Assembly: GCA_944350425.1 (NCBI GenBank)
Contig: CALVOX010000002.1
Coordinates: 1 to 64,000, forward strand
DNA length: 64,000 nt
Direction: 5' to 3'
DNA from: an uncultured Bacilli bacterium
GTDB taxonomy: Bacteria > Bacillota_I > Bacilli_A > RFN20 > CAG-826
Under the pieces are notes generated by a model. It did no database searches and was not told the origin of the DNA. It worked only from the letters and a program-made list of their open reading frames with translations. Shown piece after piece: positions 16,493 through 25,884 of this stretch (position 1 is the first letter of the stretch; the number at the start of each line of letters is the position of its first letter). A program made the translations under genes and the position numbers.

Positions 16493-17548
16493 TTAATCTA
16501 AATCGTCCTTTATTGCACTAGATTTAGCATATGCGGTAGATCTAGCTTCAAAGAAATCGGTTTTAATCATATTCGCATTTGAATATTCGCTAACCCATTT
16601 CATTGATGATGGTTCTTCTTTATGACCTTCATAGATTGGTTCAAATCCTAGATCCATACATCTTCTATTTCCTAAATATTTGATATAATCATCGACCATT
16701 TCTTCGTTTAATCCAGGAATATCGTTACCGATAATATATTTTCCCCAAGCCATTTCTTGTTCGCAGCCTTCTTTAATCATGCCTCTAAGAATTTCGATTG
16801 TTTCATTATCAAACAACCATGCTTCTTCCTTTTGAAGTTCGTTAATAATATTTCTAAATAACCAAAGGTGAGTATTTTCGTCACGGTTAATATATCTAAT
16901 TTCTTGAACTGAACCAGGCATTTTACCGTTTCTTCCAAGGTTATAGAAAAACATAAATCCAGAATAAAAATAAACTCCTTCTAAAATGTAGTTAGCACAC
17001 ATTACTTTTAAAAGAGTGTGATAATCTTTATGTAAAACTAGTTCATTATAATTATCACCGATAAATTTATTTCTTCTTAAAAGATGCTCATCATCTTTCC
17101 GTTGATATAAAATTTCTTCTCTTTCAGTTGGTGAACAAATTGTATCAAGCATATAGGAATAAGCTTGAGAATGAATTGATTCTTGGAAGTTTTGAATGTT
17201 TAGACATAAGTTAACTTCATTTGCAGTAATAAATTCACCAACGTTTGGTAAATTTGCTGTTTGAATTGAATCTAAAAATACTAAGAAAGATAGGACTTTA
17301 TCATAAGCTCTTTTTTCAGCTTTAGAAAGTTTAACGCGGTAATCTTTAACATCTTGAGAAAGGTTAATTTCTTCCGGAATCCAGAAATTATTCATTGCTT
17401 GTCTATACCATGGAGAAACCCATGAATATTTCATATTATTAAAGTCATTTAAATTGGTTGTATTTCCACCAATCATTTTTCTTTTAGCAACTTCTATATC
17501 CCCACTAGGATTAAAAAGTGCCTTTCTAACTAACTTCTTATTTTCCAT
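16493..17548 (-). CDS. nrdB: Ribonucleotide reductase class I small subunit (R2)
   Basis: Diiron/tyrosyl-radical subunit of 351 residues that supplies the radical for reducing ribonucleotides. Metal ligands appear in order: Asp in FLDSIQ, Glu and His in FQESIHS, Glu in YILEGVYFYSG, and Glu and His in INRDENTHLW. The radical Tyr follows in HSQAY, at the usual distance after the ligand His, so a classical tyrosyl radical is expected. The gene starts 24 bases after nrdA with AGGAG before the ATG. No NrdI or NrdH is seen. Confidence 0.9.
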   Translation of the reverse strand: MENKKLVRKALFNPSGDIEVAKRKMIGGNTTNLNDFNNMKYSWVSPWYRQAMNNFWIPEEINLSQDVKDYRVKLSKAEKRAYDKVLSFLVFLDSIQTANLPNVGEFITANEVNLCLNIQNFQESIHSQAYSYMLDTICSPTEREEILYQRKDDEHLLRRNKFIGDNYNELVLHKDYHTLLKVMCANYILEGVYFYSGFMFFYNLGRNGKMPGSVQEIRYINRDENTHLWLFRNIINELQKEEAWLFDNETIEILRGMIKEGCEQEMAWGKYIIGNDIPGLNEEMVDDYIKYLGNRRCMDLGFEPIYEGHKEEPSSMKWVSEYSNANMIKTDFFEARSTAYAKSSAIKDDLD

Positions 17549-17572
17549 TTTAATTCTCCTATTTAAATAATA

Positions 17573-20128
17573 TTAAGAAGCACATGATTCACATTCTTCT
17601 ACTTCTAAAGATTTAGATCTAACATAGTAGATAGATTTAACTTCATTTTCATAAGCATGGATATATAAATTTAAAATTTGCTTCATTGAAAAATCATTTG
17701 TGATATATAAATTCATTGAAGTAGCTTGGTCAACGTGTCTACTCCTTCTTCCAGCTGCTTTAATAATCCATTCTTGATCAATAATATGAGCATCTTTATA
17801 AATAAAGAAATTTTTAATAGATAAAGATGGAGCTACACGAGGTATCATTTCACCCTTTTTCTCTTCGTAGAAGAATTTTTTCATAATTGGGTCAACTCCC
17901 GGAGAGGTTGCAGAAATTATTGAAGTTGATGAAGTTGGAGCAATTGCAATTAAATAAGCATTTCTTAAACCAGATTCATGAACTTCTTTTTTAAGTTCGA
18001 TCCATCTAGGAGAAGTGTAATTTCTTAAAGTAAAGAAATCTCCGTTGTCAAAGTCGCTTCCTTCAAATAGTTGATATTTGCCTTTTTCTTTAGCAAGTTT
18101 GTTACTAGCTTTTATAGCAAAATAAGATATATCTTCAAATACTTTATCGACAAAATCTAAATGTTCTTCACTTTCCCATTTAATCATGTTGTTAGTTAAC
18201 ATGTGGTGATAGCCACTAACCCCTAAACCAATTGCACGATACTTTTTGTTAGTAATTTTGGCATAAGGAAGAGGATATAAATTTAAATCAATAACATTAT
18301 CTAAAGCTCTGACAGTAATCGAAATAATCTTTTCTAATTCTTCTTTATTATTTATATCGATATTTCCTAGAGTTAAAGATGCAAGATTACAGACAACAAA
18401 ATCACCTGGAATAGTTTCTTCAACTACTACCTTTTCTCCATCTTTCATTGTTATTTCTCTTTTCTTCAAAGTAATTGGAGACATATTTTGAGCAATTTCC
18501 GTGCAAAGATTAGAGCAATAAATCATTCCAGCATGTTTGTTTGGATTATATTTATTTACAATATCACGGTTAAAAGTAAATGGAGTTCCAGTTTCAACTA
18601 AAGACTTAATAATTAACCTAACTAAATCTTTAATAACAAACTCTCTTTTTGAAATTCCAAAATCATTTACACAATCTAAATATCTTTTTTCCCACTCTTC
18701 ACCATAATAATCTTCTAGATAATAACCCTTAACAGCATGAACTTCGTAAGGATCAAGTAAATACCATTTAGAATTTAAATCTTTTTTACATAATTCCCAG
18801 AATAAATTAGGATAGCAAATTCCAGGGAAAATATCATGAGCTTTCATTCTTTCATCACCATTATTTGTGCGAAGTTGTAAAAATTCTGGTAAGTCTTTAT
18901 GCCATGCATCTAAGTAGCATGCACAGGCTCCACTTCTTACACCAAGTTGATCAACTGCTACAGCAACATCATTAATAATTCTAATCCGACGAATTACGCC
19001 TCCGGCTGCTCCTTTAAAACCTCTAATAGGTGCACCATTAGCTCTAACTTTTCCTAAATATAAGCCCATTCCTCCGCCGAATTTAGAAACTTTTGCAAAG
19101 TTATCAATCGATCTAAAAATACCATCTAAAGAATCTGGGACAGTATCGACAAAACAAGAAGAAAGTTGATGATAAGGTTTACGTCCGTTAAGGATTGTTG
19201 GGGTAGCCATTGTAACTTTTAAAGAAGCTAAGATATTATAAAAATCTTTAACTTTATTAAGTCGGTCAACTTTTTCATTCATCATTAAATGTAGAGCTAA
19301 GCCTAAAAACATTTCTTGTGGAGTTTCAAGTACTACTAAATCGTGGTCTTTTACTAAATATCTTTTAAATAAAAGTTCAAAAGATGAATAAGTTAAAAGT
19401 TTATCATAATCTTTATTGATAAAACTTGAAGCTAGAATAAGTTCTTCATCACTATATTTTTCTCTAAGTTTAGAATAATAAAGGTTTTTTGAAATAAGAT
19501 AGTTGAATTTATCTAAATAATTATCATTAATATCTTTACTCTTTAATGTTTCTTTTAAATCATCATAAAAAGATAAAATATAGATTCTTCCTGAAATAAA
19601 TTCCCGTTTCGGAGCATCCATTGAAGTAAGTTCCATACTAGCTCTAATTAAGGCTTTCTTTTTATCGCTAAATGAAATCGAAGAAAATAAAAAAGAATTA
19701 AACTTATTTTCTAATTTATCTAAAGAGTAATTTGTTTCATTAAAATCATTTTCAATTTCGTTTAAAGTGAGATTAAGTTCTTCTTTAAATGAATCTTTTT
19801 CATTAAAATTAGCTAAAATATTATTTCTAATCTCTCTTTTTTGGTTTCTTAATTCACGGTAAAGAATATAAGCTTTTGATTCTTCAAAATAACCTTTTTC
19901 CATTAATGTTTTTTCGACAAAATCTTGAATTAATTCAACATTAAGCAAAGATTTATCTTCTAAAAAGTTAATTTTATTTTCAACTTCTAAAGTTAAATTA
20001 TCGAATAAATCATCACTATATTCCCTATCTTTAAAAGATAAAAAACACTTACGAATAGCACTTTTTATCTTATTAAAATCATAGTTTTCTAAACTACCGT
20101 CTCTTTTTTTAATCTTTATTTCTTCCAT
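17573..20128 (-). CDS. nrdA: Ribonucleotide reductase class I large subunit (R1)
   Basis: Catalytic subunit of 851 residues. An N-terminal ATP-cone (IKKRDGSLENYDFNKIKSAI, ~4-23 onward) implies dATP/ATP activity control, typical of NrdA rather than shorter NrdE. Catalytic residues are visible: the reductive Cys in LSSCFVDT, Asn/Cys/Glu in SNLCTEI, the second reductive Cys in VVCNLASL, and the tyrosine pathway in RNAYLIAIAPTSS. The extreme C-terminus CESCAS carries the Cys pair that shuttles reducing power. Likely co-transcribed with the DUF2130 gene (24 bases upstream) and nrdB. Confidence 0.93.
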   Translation of the reverse strand: MEEIKIKKRDGSLENYDFNKIKSAIRKCFLSFKDREYSDDLFDNLTLEVENKINFLEDKSLLNVELIQDFVEKTLMEKGYFEESKAYILYRELRNQKREIRNNILANFNEKDSFKEELNLTLNEIENDFNETNYSLDKLENKFNSFLFSSISFSDKKKALIRASMELTSMDAPKREFISGRIYILSFYDDLKETLKSKDINDNYLDKFNYLISKNLYYSKLREKYSDEELILASSFINKDYDKLLTYSSFELLFKRYLVKDHDLVVLETPQEMFLGLALHLMMNEKVDRLNKVKDFYNILASLKVTMATPTILNGRKPYHQLSSCFVDTVPDSLDGIFRSIDNFAKVSKFGGGMGLYLGKVRANGAPIRGFKGAAGGVIRRIRIINDVAVAVDQLGVRSGACACYLDAWHKDLPEFLQLRTNNGDERMKAHDIFPGICYPNLFWELCKKDLNSKWYLLDPYEVHAVKGYYLEDYYGEEWEKRYLDCVNDFGISKREFVIKDLVRLIIKSLVETGTPFTFNRDIVNKYNPNKHAGMIYCSNLCTEIAQNMSPITLKKREITMKDGEKVVVEETIPGDFVVCNLASLTLGNIDINNKEELEKIISITVRALDNVIDLNLYPLPYAKITNKKYRAIGLGVSGYHHMLTNNMIKWESEEHLDFVDKVFEDISYFAIKASNKLAKEKGKYQLFEGSDFDNGDFFTLRNYTSPRWIELKKEVHESGLRNAYLIAIAPTSSTSIISATSPGVDPIMKKFFYEEKKGEMIPRVAPSLSIKNFFIYKDAHIIDQEWIIKAAGRRSRHVDQATSMNLYITNDFSMKQILNLYIHAYENEVKSIYYVRSKSLEVEECESCAS

Positions 20129-20152
20129 AATTCTTTTACCCTATATTGTTTA

Positions 20153-21649
20153 TTATGAATCAAGTTTATCAATTTTCTTTGTGATTATAGTAATATCAAA
20201 ACGCTCGATTTTATCTCTCATCGTTTGAATAAATGAATTTAATATCTCATCACTAGTATTGATAATATTATTTGTATTAGTAATTATCTTATGAGCATTT
20301 TCGTTAATGTCTTTTATTTTCTTTTCAAGTCTATTAATAATATCTTCTAAATATGTTTTTTTAAGTTTATTAAATTCCTCAATAATATCTTCTTTATTTT
20401 TGAATTCTTCTTTTTCTTTTTCTAATTCGATTTTTAACTCTTTAAACTTATCAGAAAGAGCTACTAAAATTGAGATAAATGAAATAAAGAAAGGTGGACG
20501 AACAACATACATTTTTTCATATTCATTTACTTTTCTAATTGGTACATCATTTTCATAGTTCCATTCAAGTTCGCTAACAAGTAAAGCATATTCAAGATTC
20601 TTTTTCTTTCTATTTTTATCAAGTTGATTATAGTAAGAAGCGTTTGTTTTTTTATGTATTGAATCTATCGCTTCACTTTTCATTTCTAAACATATAGAAG
20701 TAAGTAAATTTTCGTCTTTATAATCGGAGCAAGAATAGTGTTTAAAAACAAAATCTGCTTTACTACCTTTACTTTCATCTTCATTTCGAATAACTTCATT
20801 ATCTTTAAAAAAAGTTGATAAGGCAAAAGCACCAGCGTTTTCATAATTTTGGTATTCATTTAAACACCATTTTTCTAAGTCTTCACCGATTACTTTAGAA
20901 TTTAAGCCACTTTTTTGTCTTTCAAGTTGCTTAATCTTATCTTCTTTTTCTTGAAGTTTCTTATTATATTCAAAAGTAAGAGCATTAGTTTTTTCTAAAT
21001 TATCTCTTGCTTTATTACTTAACTCTAAATTAAGATTATTTATTTGTTTATTTAATTCAAGTTCTATTTTTGCTTTTTCTTGGTTGATTAGATTTTGCTC
21101 ATTTTCTTTAAGCATTTTAAGATTATTTTCTAGATTTTGTATTTTAAGTTTATAATCGTTTATTTCATTATTTTTTCTAATTTCAACTTCATTTTCAGTT
21201 TGAATTTTAAGATTTTCTAAAGTTTGTTTATGAAGTTCTTCGATATTTTTAATTTTGTTAGTTAAATTATTAACTTCTAAATTAAGTTTAGAAATTGTTT
21301 GATCTTTTTCTTCACTAACCTTATTTCTTGTTTTTTCAACCTCACTACTAAGTTCAAGTTTATATTTTTCTTGGATACTTTCTAATTTTGTTTGTAACTC
21401 AGTAATAAGATTATTTTTCTTATTTAAAACTTCGTTATTAGTTTCATTTATTTCATTAATTTTAAGTTTAACTTGTTCTTCTACTCTCTGATTTATTCTT
21501 TCTTTTTCTGCTTCGTTAAATAATTTTTCGATATTACCGTGATCATATTGACTTAAATTATTTAAATCTATAAAGTCACCTTTTTTAGCATCTTCTTCTA
21601 AAACTAATAAAGTTTTAGAAGATAATATAACTTTTACTTCATTTCCCAT
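20153..21649 (-). CDS. DUF2130 coiled-coil protein
   Basis: Protein of 498 residues. A short N-terminal region is followed by a very long coiled coil (~45-245, almost all E/K/N/L/I heptads), then the conserved DUF2130 domain (~250-390) and another C-terminal helix region. The domain contains GEDLEKW, SKADFVF and CLEMKSE, a Glu, Asp, Glu-x-Lys series resembling a PD-(D/E)XK nuclease core, as noted for related RmuC-like proteins. Function not established. Sitting between mgsA and nrdA in a probable operon hints at DNA metabolism, which is inference. Confidence 0.78.
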   Translation of the reverse strand: MGNEVKVILSSKTLLVLEEDAKKGDFIDLNNLSQYDHGNIEKLFNEAEKERINQRVEEQVKLKINEINETNNEVLNKKNNLITELQTKLESIQEKYKLELSSEVEKTRNKVSEEKDQTISKLNLEVNNLTNKIKNIEELHKQTLENLKIQTENEVEIRKNNEINDYKLKIQNLENNLKMLKENEQNLINQEKAKIELELNKQINNLNLELSNKARDNLEKTNALTFEYNKKLQEKEDKIKQLERQKSGLNSKVIGEDLEKWCLNEYQNYENAGAFALSTFFKDNEVIRNEDESKGSKADFVFKHYSCSDYKDENLLTSICLEMKSEAIDSIHKKTNASYYNQLDKNRKKKNLEYALLVSELEWNYENDVPIRKVNEYEKMYVVRPPFFISFISILVALSDKFKELKIELEKEKEEFKNKEDIIEEFNKLKKTYLEDIINRLEKKIKDINENAHKIITNTNNIINTSDEILNSFIQTMRDKIERFDITIITKKIDKLDS

Positions 21650-21681
21650 AATTTAATTATTTTATTTATTATTTTAAATGC

Positions 21682-22107
21682 TTATAAATCTAAAGAACGA
21701 ATAGTTTCTTCTTTATTTAATTCTTCTTTAGATTTTATGTGATCTTCTTTTAAAGCATTTAAAATAATTGTTGAAGAAGCTAAATTAGTAGCTAAAGGAG
21801 TATTAGTAACATCACATAATCTAAGTAAAGCTGAGATATCTGGTTCATGTGGTTGAGCAGTAAGAGGATCTCTTAAGAAAATTACCAAATCAAGCTCATC
21901 ATTAGCAATCATCGAACCAATTTGTTGGTCTCCTCCTAAAGGTCCAGATTTAAGGCAATTAATATGTAAATCAGTAGCTTCTTTAACTAGTTTTCCAGTA
22001 GTTCCAGTCGCATAAATAGTATGTTTTTCTAAGCAGTCTTTAAACTTAAGACATAATCTAATCATTTCAACTTTCTTTTTATCGTGAGCAATTAAAGCGA
22101 GTTTCAT
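21682..22107 (-). CDS. mgsA: Methylglyoxal synthase
   Basis: Enzyme of 141 residues converting dihydroxyacetone phosphate to methylglyoxal and phosphate, a bypass that frees phosphate when sugar phosphates accumulate. Family motifs are intact: [29 protein letters not shown] (phosphate loop and catalytic Asp), [14 protein letters not shown] and NTPLATN. Length is slightly below the usual ~150. TAGGAG precedes the ATG. A TATAAT -10 lies near 22152-22147. First gene of a tight - strand run mgsA, DUF2130, nrdA, nrdB with gaps of 24-32 bases. Confidence 0.93.
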   Translation of the reverse strand: MKLALIAHDKKKVEMIRLCLKFKDCLEKHTIYATGTTGKLVKEATDLHINCLKSGPLGGDQQIGSMIANDELDLVIFLRDPLTAQPHEPDISALLRLCDVTNTPLATNLASSTIILNALKEDHIKSKEELNKEETIRSLDL

Positions 22108-22301
22108 TATTTCAAATTCTCCTACAATGGTTTATCAATTAAAATTATTATACAAGAAAATAAGACCATTATTAATGAAAAATACAAACTTTTTTTAGTA
22201 TTTTTTTAGCGTCTTTTTAGTTATAAGATTGTAAAAATTAAATTATTAGTAATTATAAAATAATTGATAATAATTGAAGAAATATTAAATATTTTAGACT
22301 A

Positions 22302-23207
22302 TTATTCTGTTCTTTCTTTACCAACAAAGAATAAAGCTAAAGTTCCAGGTCCAGTATGAGCACCAATTGTTGTACCGATATCGAAAATCTTAACCTTCTT
22401 TTTAAGATGTGGGAATTTTTCTTCAATTAGATCCTTAACTTTAGTTGCAACATCTAAAATATCGGAATGAGATATATAACAATAATCGGTATATTCTAAA
22501 CCATCATCAGCATTTTCAATCATCTTTTGAACAATTTTAAGCATACATTTCTTTTCGCCGAGAACTTTTTCTCTAACAATAAGTTTACCTTCGTTTGAAA
22601 CATTTAAAAGAGGGCAAATATGAAGCATATTAGCAATATTGCCGCTAGTTTTAGAAACTCTTCCTCCACGAATATAAAAAGTTAAATCGGTTGAAAAGAA
22701 CCGATGATTAATTTTTAATCTTAAAGATAAAGCATAATCTTTAGTTTCTTCTAAAGAGTGTCCTTCTTTTTTATAATCGCTAAGTTTAGACATAAGTAAA
22801 CCATAACCGCTAGAAGCAGCTAAAGAATCAACAATATAAATTTTAAAATTAGGGTAAGTCTTTTTAACTATTTTAACCGCTTCGTTAGCATTATTTATTG
22901 TTCCACTTATTCCACTAGAAAGAGTTAAATGAAGGACATCTTTTCCAACACGTGCAAAGTCAGTAAAATAATTAACATATTCCCCAACACTAATTTGACT
23001 AGTTTTAGTCATTTTACCTTTAACCATCTCATCATAAAACTTTTTCATTGGAATAGTTTTACCAAAATCATCAACATATTCTTTATTATCTAAGAAATAA
23101 TGAAATGGAAGATAAGATATATTTCTTCTTTCTAATTCTTCTAAATTTAGATCTACAGTAGAGCAGCATGATAATACAAAGTTATTGCTTGAATTAATGT
23201 CAACCAT
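22302..23207 (-). CDS. DegV family fatty-acid-binding protein
   Basis: Protein of 301 residues of the DegV/FakB type. The N-terminal lobe has FVLSCCSTVDL and LPFHYFLDNKEYVDDFG. The ligand-binding region has TKTSQISVGEY, LTLSSGISGTINNA and YIVDSLAASSGYG. The C-terminal lobe has FYIRGGRVSKTSGNIANML and TIGAHTGPGTLALFF. These proteins bind a fatty acid, and some present it to FakA kinase for phosphorylation. A FakA partner is not in the window. Single gene with GAGGTAG before the ATG and a TATAAT about 45 bases upstream. Confidence 0.88.
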   Translation of the reverse strand: MVDINSSNNFVLSCCSTVDLNLEELERRNISYLPFHYFLDNKEYVDDFGKTIPMKKFYDEMVKGKMTKTSQISVGEYVNYFTDFARVGKDVLHLTLSSGISGTINNANEAVKIVKKTYPNFKIYIVDSLAASSGYGLLMSKLSDYKKEGHSLEETKDYALSLRLKINHRFFSTDLTFYIRGGRVSKTSGNIANMLHICPLLNVSNEGKLIVREKVLGEKKCMLKIVQKMIENADDGLEYTDYCYISHSDILDVATKVKDLIEEKFPHLKKKVKIFDIGTTIGAHTGPGTLALFFVGKERTE

Positions 23208-23338
23208 AAACTACCTCGCTTTTAATAATACATAGATTATACTTTGATTATTAAATATAAAAAAGAGTTTTAAAAATATTTTTAGTTCACCTAAAATTTA
23301 CTTTATTAAATTTATCTAAAAATAGTTATTTTTATTAA

Positions 23339-24192
23339 TTATTTATAGTATTTTGCTTGAGCATTAAATAATTCTTGATATATTCCATCCTTTATCTTCA
23401 TTAATTCTTCATGGCTTCCTTCTTCGATTATTTTTCCTTTATCTAAAACTATAATGTCATCACAAAACTTAGTAGAAGACATTCGATGAGAAATATATAT
23501 TGCTTTTTTGTTATCAACTAATTTGTCAAACAAAGAATAAATTTCCGCTTTACTTAATGGATCTAAAGCACCAGTTGGCTCATCTAAAAAGACATAAGGT
23601 GAATCTTTATATAAGGCCCTAGCAATTGCTACTTTTTGCGCTTCACCTCCACTTAATTCAACAGAATCTTCTAAATATTTATAAATATAGGTATCTATAT
23701 TCTTACTAAATTTAGAGTAATCAAAATTAACTTTATCTAAATCTTCTTTAACTAAGTCTTCGTTTATTTCTTTATTTCCACTTACATTTTCTTTTATAGT
23801 AAGTGGAAATAGAGAAAAGTCTTGGAATACTATTGCAAATAAGTTTTGATATTCTTTAAATTTAAATTTATTAATATTGATATTATTTACTAAAATCTCT
23901 CCTTCATCTGGCTTATAAAAACGAGCAATAAGCTTAATAATTGTTGATTTACCAGCTCCGTTTTTTCCAACAATTGCTGTTTTATTATATTTTCCTAAAG
24001 TCAATGATACATTTTTTAAAGCATATTCATCAGCATTAGGATATTTAAAAGATACATTTTTAAAAGTAAAAACATATGGGGCTTTTATTTTAGATATATC
24101 TTCATATTCTTTTTCTTCTTTATTTTTAGGTGATAGATAATCATTAAGCTATCCACTTTATTCTCTCCTTTTAAACTACTCTCATATGTTAA
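23339..24192 (-). pseudogene. Decayed ABC exporter: intact ATPase domain, membrane domain lost
   Basis: The readable frame contains a complete ABC ATPase: FKNVSFKYPNADEYALKNVSL, Walker A VGKNGAGKST, a Q-loop in IVFQDFSLFPL, signature LSGGEAQK, Walker B VFLDEPTGALD and switch His in ISHRMSS. This is the exporter type normally fused to a six-helix membrane domain, but upstream only the inter-domain linker survives. YESSLKGENKVDSL (about 24186-24145) lies in another frame from NDYLSPKNKEEKEYED, with a stop at 24151-24149 in the ATPase frame. A single-base frameshift near 24145 and loss of the whole membrane domain explain this. The AAGGAG at 24165-24170 with GTG at 24156 is probably fortuitous. 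Confidence 0.7.
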
Positions 24193-24245
24193 AGACTAAA
24201 CAAAAAATTTAAAGAAAAAATATTCTTAAACCTAATAAAATTTGT

Positions 24246-24262
24246 TTTACATTTAATGTAAA
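24246..24262. promoter_or_regulatory. Palindrome upstream of the HEPN-like gene
   Basis: TTTACATTTAATGTAAA is a 7-3-7 inverted repeat followed by CATTTTTTG. It lies ~50 bases before the HEPN-like ATG and just upstream of its promoter region. Either an operator or a small terminator. Confidence 0.4.
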
Positions 24263-24312
24263 CATTTTTTGATTAATTAAAAAATGAAACTAGTTATGCT
24301 AAAATTGGAATT

Positions 24313-24888
24313 ATGGGAAAACACGTCAATACAAATTTAAGAGAAACTAAACTCGTAAGAATTAATGAAAAACAATATATTTTTGATATCGATAAAGAAC
24401 TAAAAAGACATAATTTTCAAAAAATATTATCTTTCTACTTATTTAAAATACCTGTAAAAGATGTTTCTTCTTTATCAATTGAATTTAGCGATTATGGATG
24501 GAACAAATATAATTACCGTAAGCTATTAACATTAATGAAAGAATCTCTTATTGCTACTTTGCCAAAATCTAAAAGCAAATTAACAAAAGATAACATTTTG
24601 TTTTATCCCTTAAAATCATCTGAGGATGTCGAAATGGTTTTAAATAGCGTTAAAGAAGAAAATTCTAGTGCTTATATTATTTTTAAACTCACTTCTACTT
24701 CTAAGCTAGAATCGATATTTAGACATATTCGTAATTCTTTTGCTCACGGTAACTTTTATATTGATTCTAAAAGAAATTATCACTTAGAAGATTATTACCA
24801 CGATAAATATACCTCTAAAATTCTACTTAATGAAAAAACTTTACTTGCTTGGATTGATGTAATTACAAAAGGACCAAAAGATTTATAA
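24313..24888 (+). CDS. HEPN-like protein (Rx4H motif), possible RNase
   Basis: Soluble protein of 191 residues, not assigned to a named family. The C-terminal helical part has FRHIRNSFAHGNF, in which Arg140-x4-His145 matches the R-x4-6-H signature of HEPN-domain ribonucleases and toxins. The rest is mixed and charged. A TATGCT -10-like box sits about 12 bases before the ATG, giving a very short leader with no Shine-Dalgarno. It stands alone on the + strand between a pseudogene and a convergent lipoprotein gene. No nucleotidyltransferase antitoxin partner is next to it. HEPN assignment rests on one motif and its helical setting. Confidence 0.5.
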   Translation: MGKHVNTNLRETKLVRINEKQYIFDIDKELKRHNFQKILSFYLFKIPVKDVSSLSIEFSDYGWNKYNYRKLLTLMKESLIATLPKSKSKLTKDNILFYPLKSSEDVEMVLNSVKEENSSAYIIFKLTSTSKLESIFRHIRNSFAHGNFYIDSKRNYHLEDYYHDKYTSKILLNEKTLLAWIDVITKGPKDL

Positions 24889-25002
24889 TTAAAAATATAA
24901 ATATTTTACAAGTCGGAATAGATTCTTAATATTAGAAAAAATTTTAAAAGTATATTCATATATTAATTACAAAAAGAATAAAATATGCAAATACAAAAAA
25001 AT

Positions 25003-25033
25003 GGATGCCTCTTCCAAATTTATAGAAGCATCC
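25003..25033 (-). terminator. Terminator after the 149-aa lipoprotein gene
   Basis: GGATGCCTCT (25003-25012) pairs with AGAAGCATCC (25024-25033) with one mismatch. TTTTTTT follows on the - strand. It sits between two convergent genes and may serve both. Confidence 0.6.
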
Positions 25034-25119
25034 AATTTAGCATTTTTATATAACCCAGTTAACAAAGATTTAACTTCTTAGAAACTGAAAACAGATCATA
25101 TTAAAACTTTTTAGTGAAA

Positions 25120-25569
25120 TTATAAAGAATATGTATAATCTAAATGATATAAACCAGAAGTATAGACATCACCACATTCTTGGACATCTTCTTTTTTAAA
25201 TTCTGCTGACATAAAGGCATCTTTTAATGGAGTAATTTCTTCGCCATCATAAACATAACCGTGAGTATTGGCATTAGCATAACTAAAGTTAACTGTTGCT
25301 ATTGTTTCTATATAGCCGTCAGTTGATGCATCGTTAATAGAAAATACTAAGAAATTGTACTTATCTTCTGGTCCAACTTTTACATCACTAAAAAATCTAA
25401 ATGTTACATTTTCAATGCCTTCTTTTTCTTCTGCTGTTAATGTTTCATCAACGAATTTTTTACACATTGAATCGCAAAAATCTACCGAAATGCTACTAAT
25501 GACAGATTTTTGATTACAACTTCCAAGCATAAATGGAAGTGCTAATAAAGTTAAATATTTAAGTCTCAT
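25120..25569 (-). CDS. Hypothetical lipoprotein
   Basis: 149 residues with a lipoprotein signal (MRLKYLTLLALPFMLGSC; lipobox LGSC, Cys18). The mature part is a small soluble domain with a Cys pair (FCDSMCKKF) soon after the anchor and another Cys near the C-terminus (QECGDVY), so a disulfide is possible outside the cell. No family recognised. GAGGGAG lies before the ATG. Monocistronic, ended by the hairpin at 25003-25033. Confidence 0.7.
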   Translation of the reverse strand: MRLKYLTLLALPFMLGSCNQKSVISSISVDFCDSMCKKFVDETLTAEEKEGIENVTFRFFSDVKVGPEDKYNFLVFSINDASTDGYIETIATVNFSYANANTHGYVYDGEEITPLKDAFMSAEFKKEDVQECGDVYTSGLYHLDYTYSL

Positions 25570-25841
25570 TTTTTTCTCCCTCTTTCAACCTCAATATCTT
25601 ACACTAATATATTCAAGAATCAATATCAAAATAAGAAGATATGAGAAATAAAATTCTTTTATTCAAACCTTATCTTTCTCGAATATAAAACTAATAATTT
25701 TAAAGGCATTATTTTGACTTTAGCAATCGGTATAGAAGTTGCAGGCAAAATAATTTTTATCAAAAAAAGAAAATAAAATACCTCATTTTTAAAACCACTT
25801 TAAAAGCTAATTATGAAAAGTCAACAAATCTGACGCAAATT
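25570..25841. other. Intergenic stretch with one weak inverted repeat
   Basis: No coding frame. It holds the leader of the lipoprotein gene and an inverted repeat ATTATTTTG (25708-25716) / CAAAATAAT (25746-25754) around a 29-base, less AT-rich segment. Its meaning is unknown. Confidence 0.3.
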
Positions 25842-25872
25842 AAAAAAGTGGCGAATTTTTCACCACTTTTTT
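25842..25872 (-). terminator. Terminator of the opp operon
   Basis: AAAAAAGTGG (25842-25851) pairs with CCACTTTTTT (25863-25872) around 11 bases. On the - strand GCCAC is followed by TTTTTT. It lies 12 bases after oppF. Confidence 0.7.
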
Positions 25873-25884
25873 ATGAATTCAATC

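Noticed and set aside
24080-24156. Small frame starting GTG with AAGGAG (reading VDSLMIIYHL...)
   Set aside because: The residues before and at the GTG continue the linker of the decayed ABC exporter (YESSLKGENKVDSL), so the start signal is most likely coincidental.
25708-25754. Inverted repeat as a small RNA gene or riboswitch
   Set aside because: A 9-bp stem around a 29-base loop with no promoter or terminator that I can identify; too weak to call.
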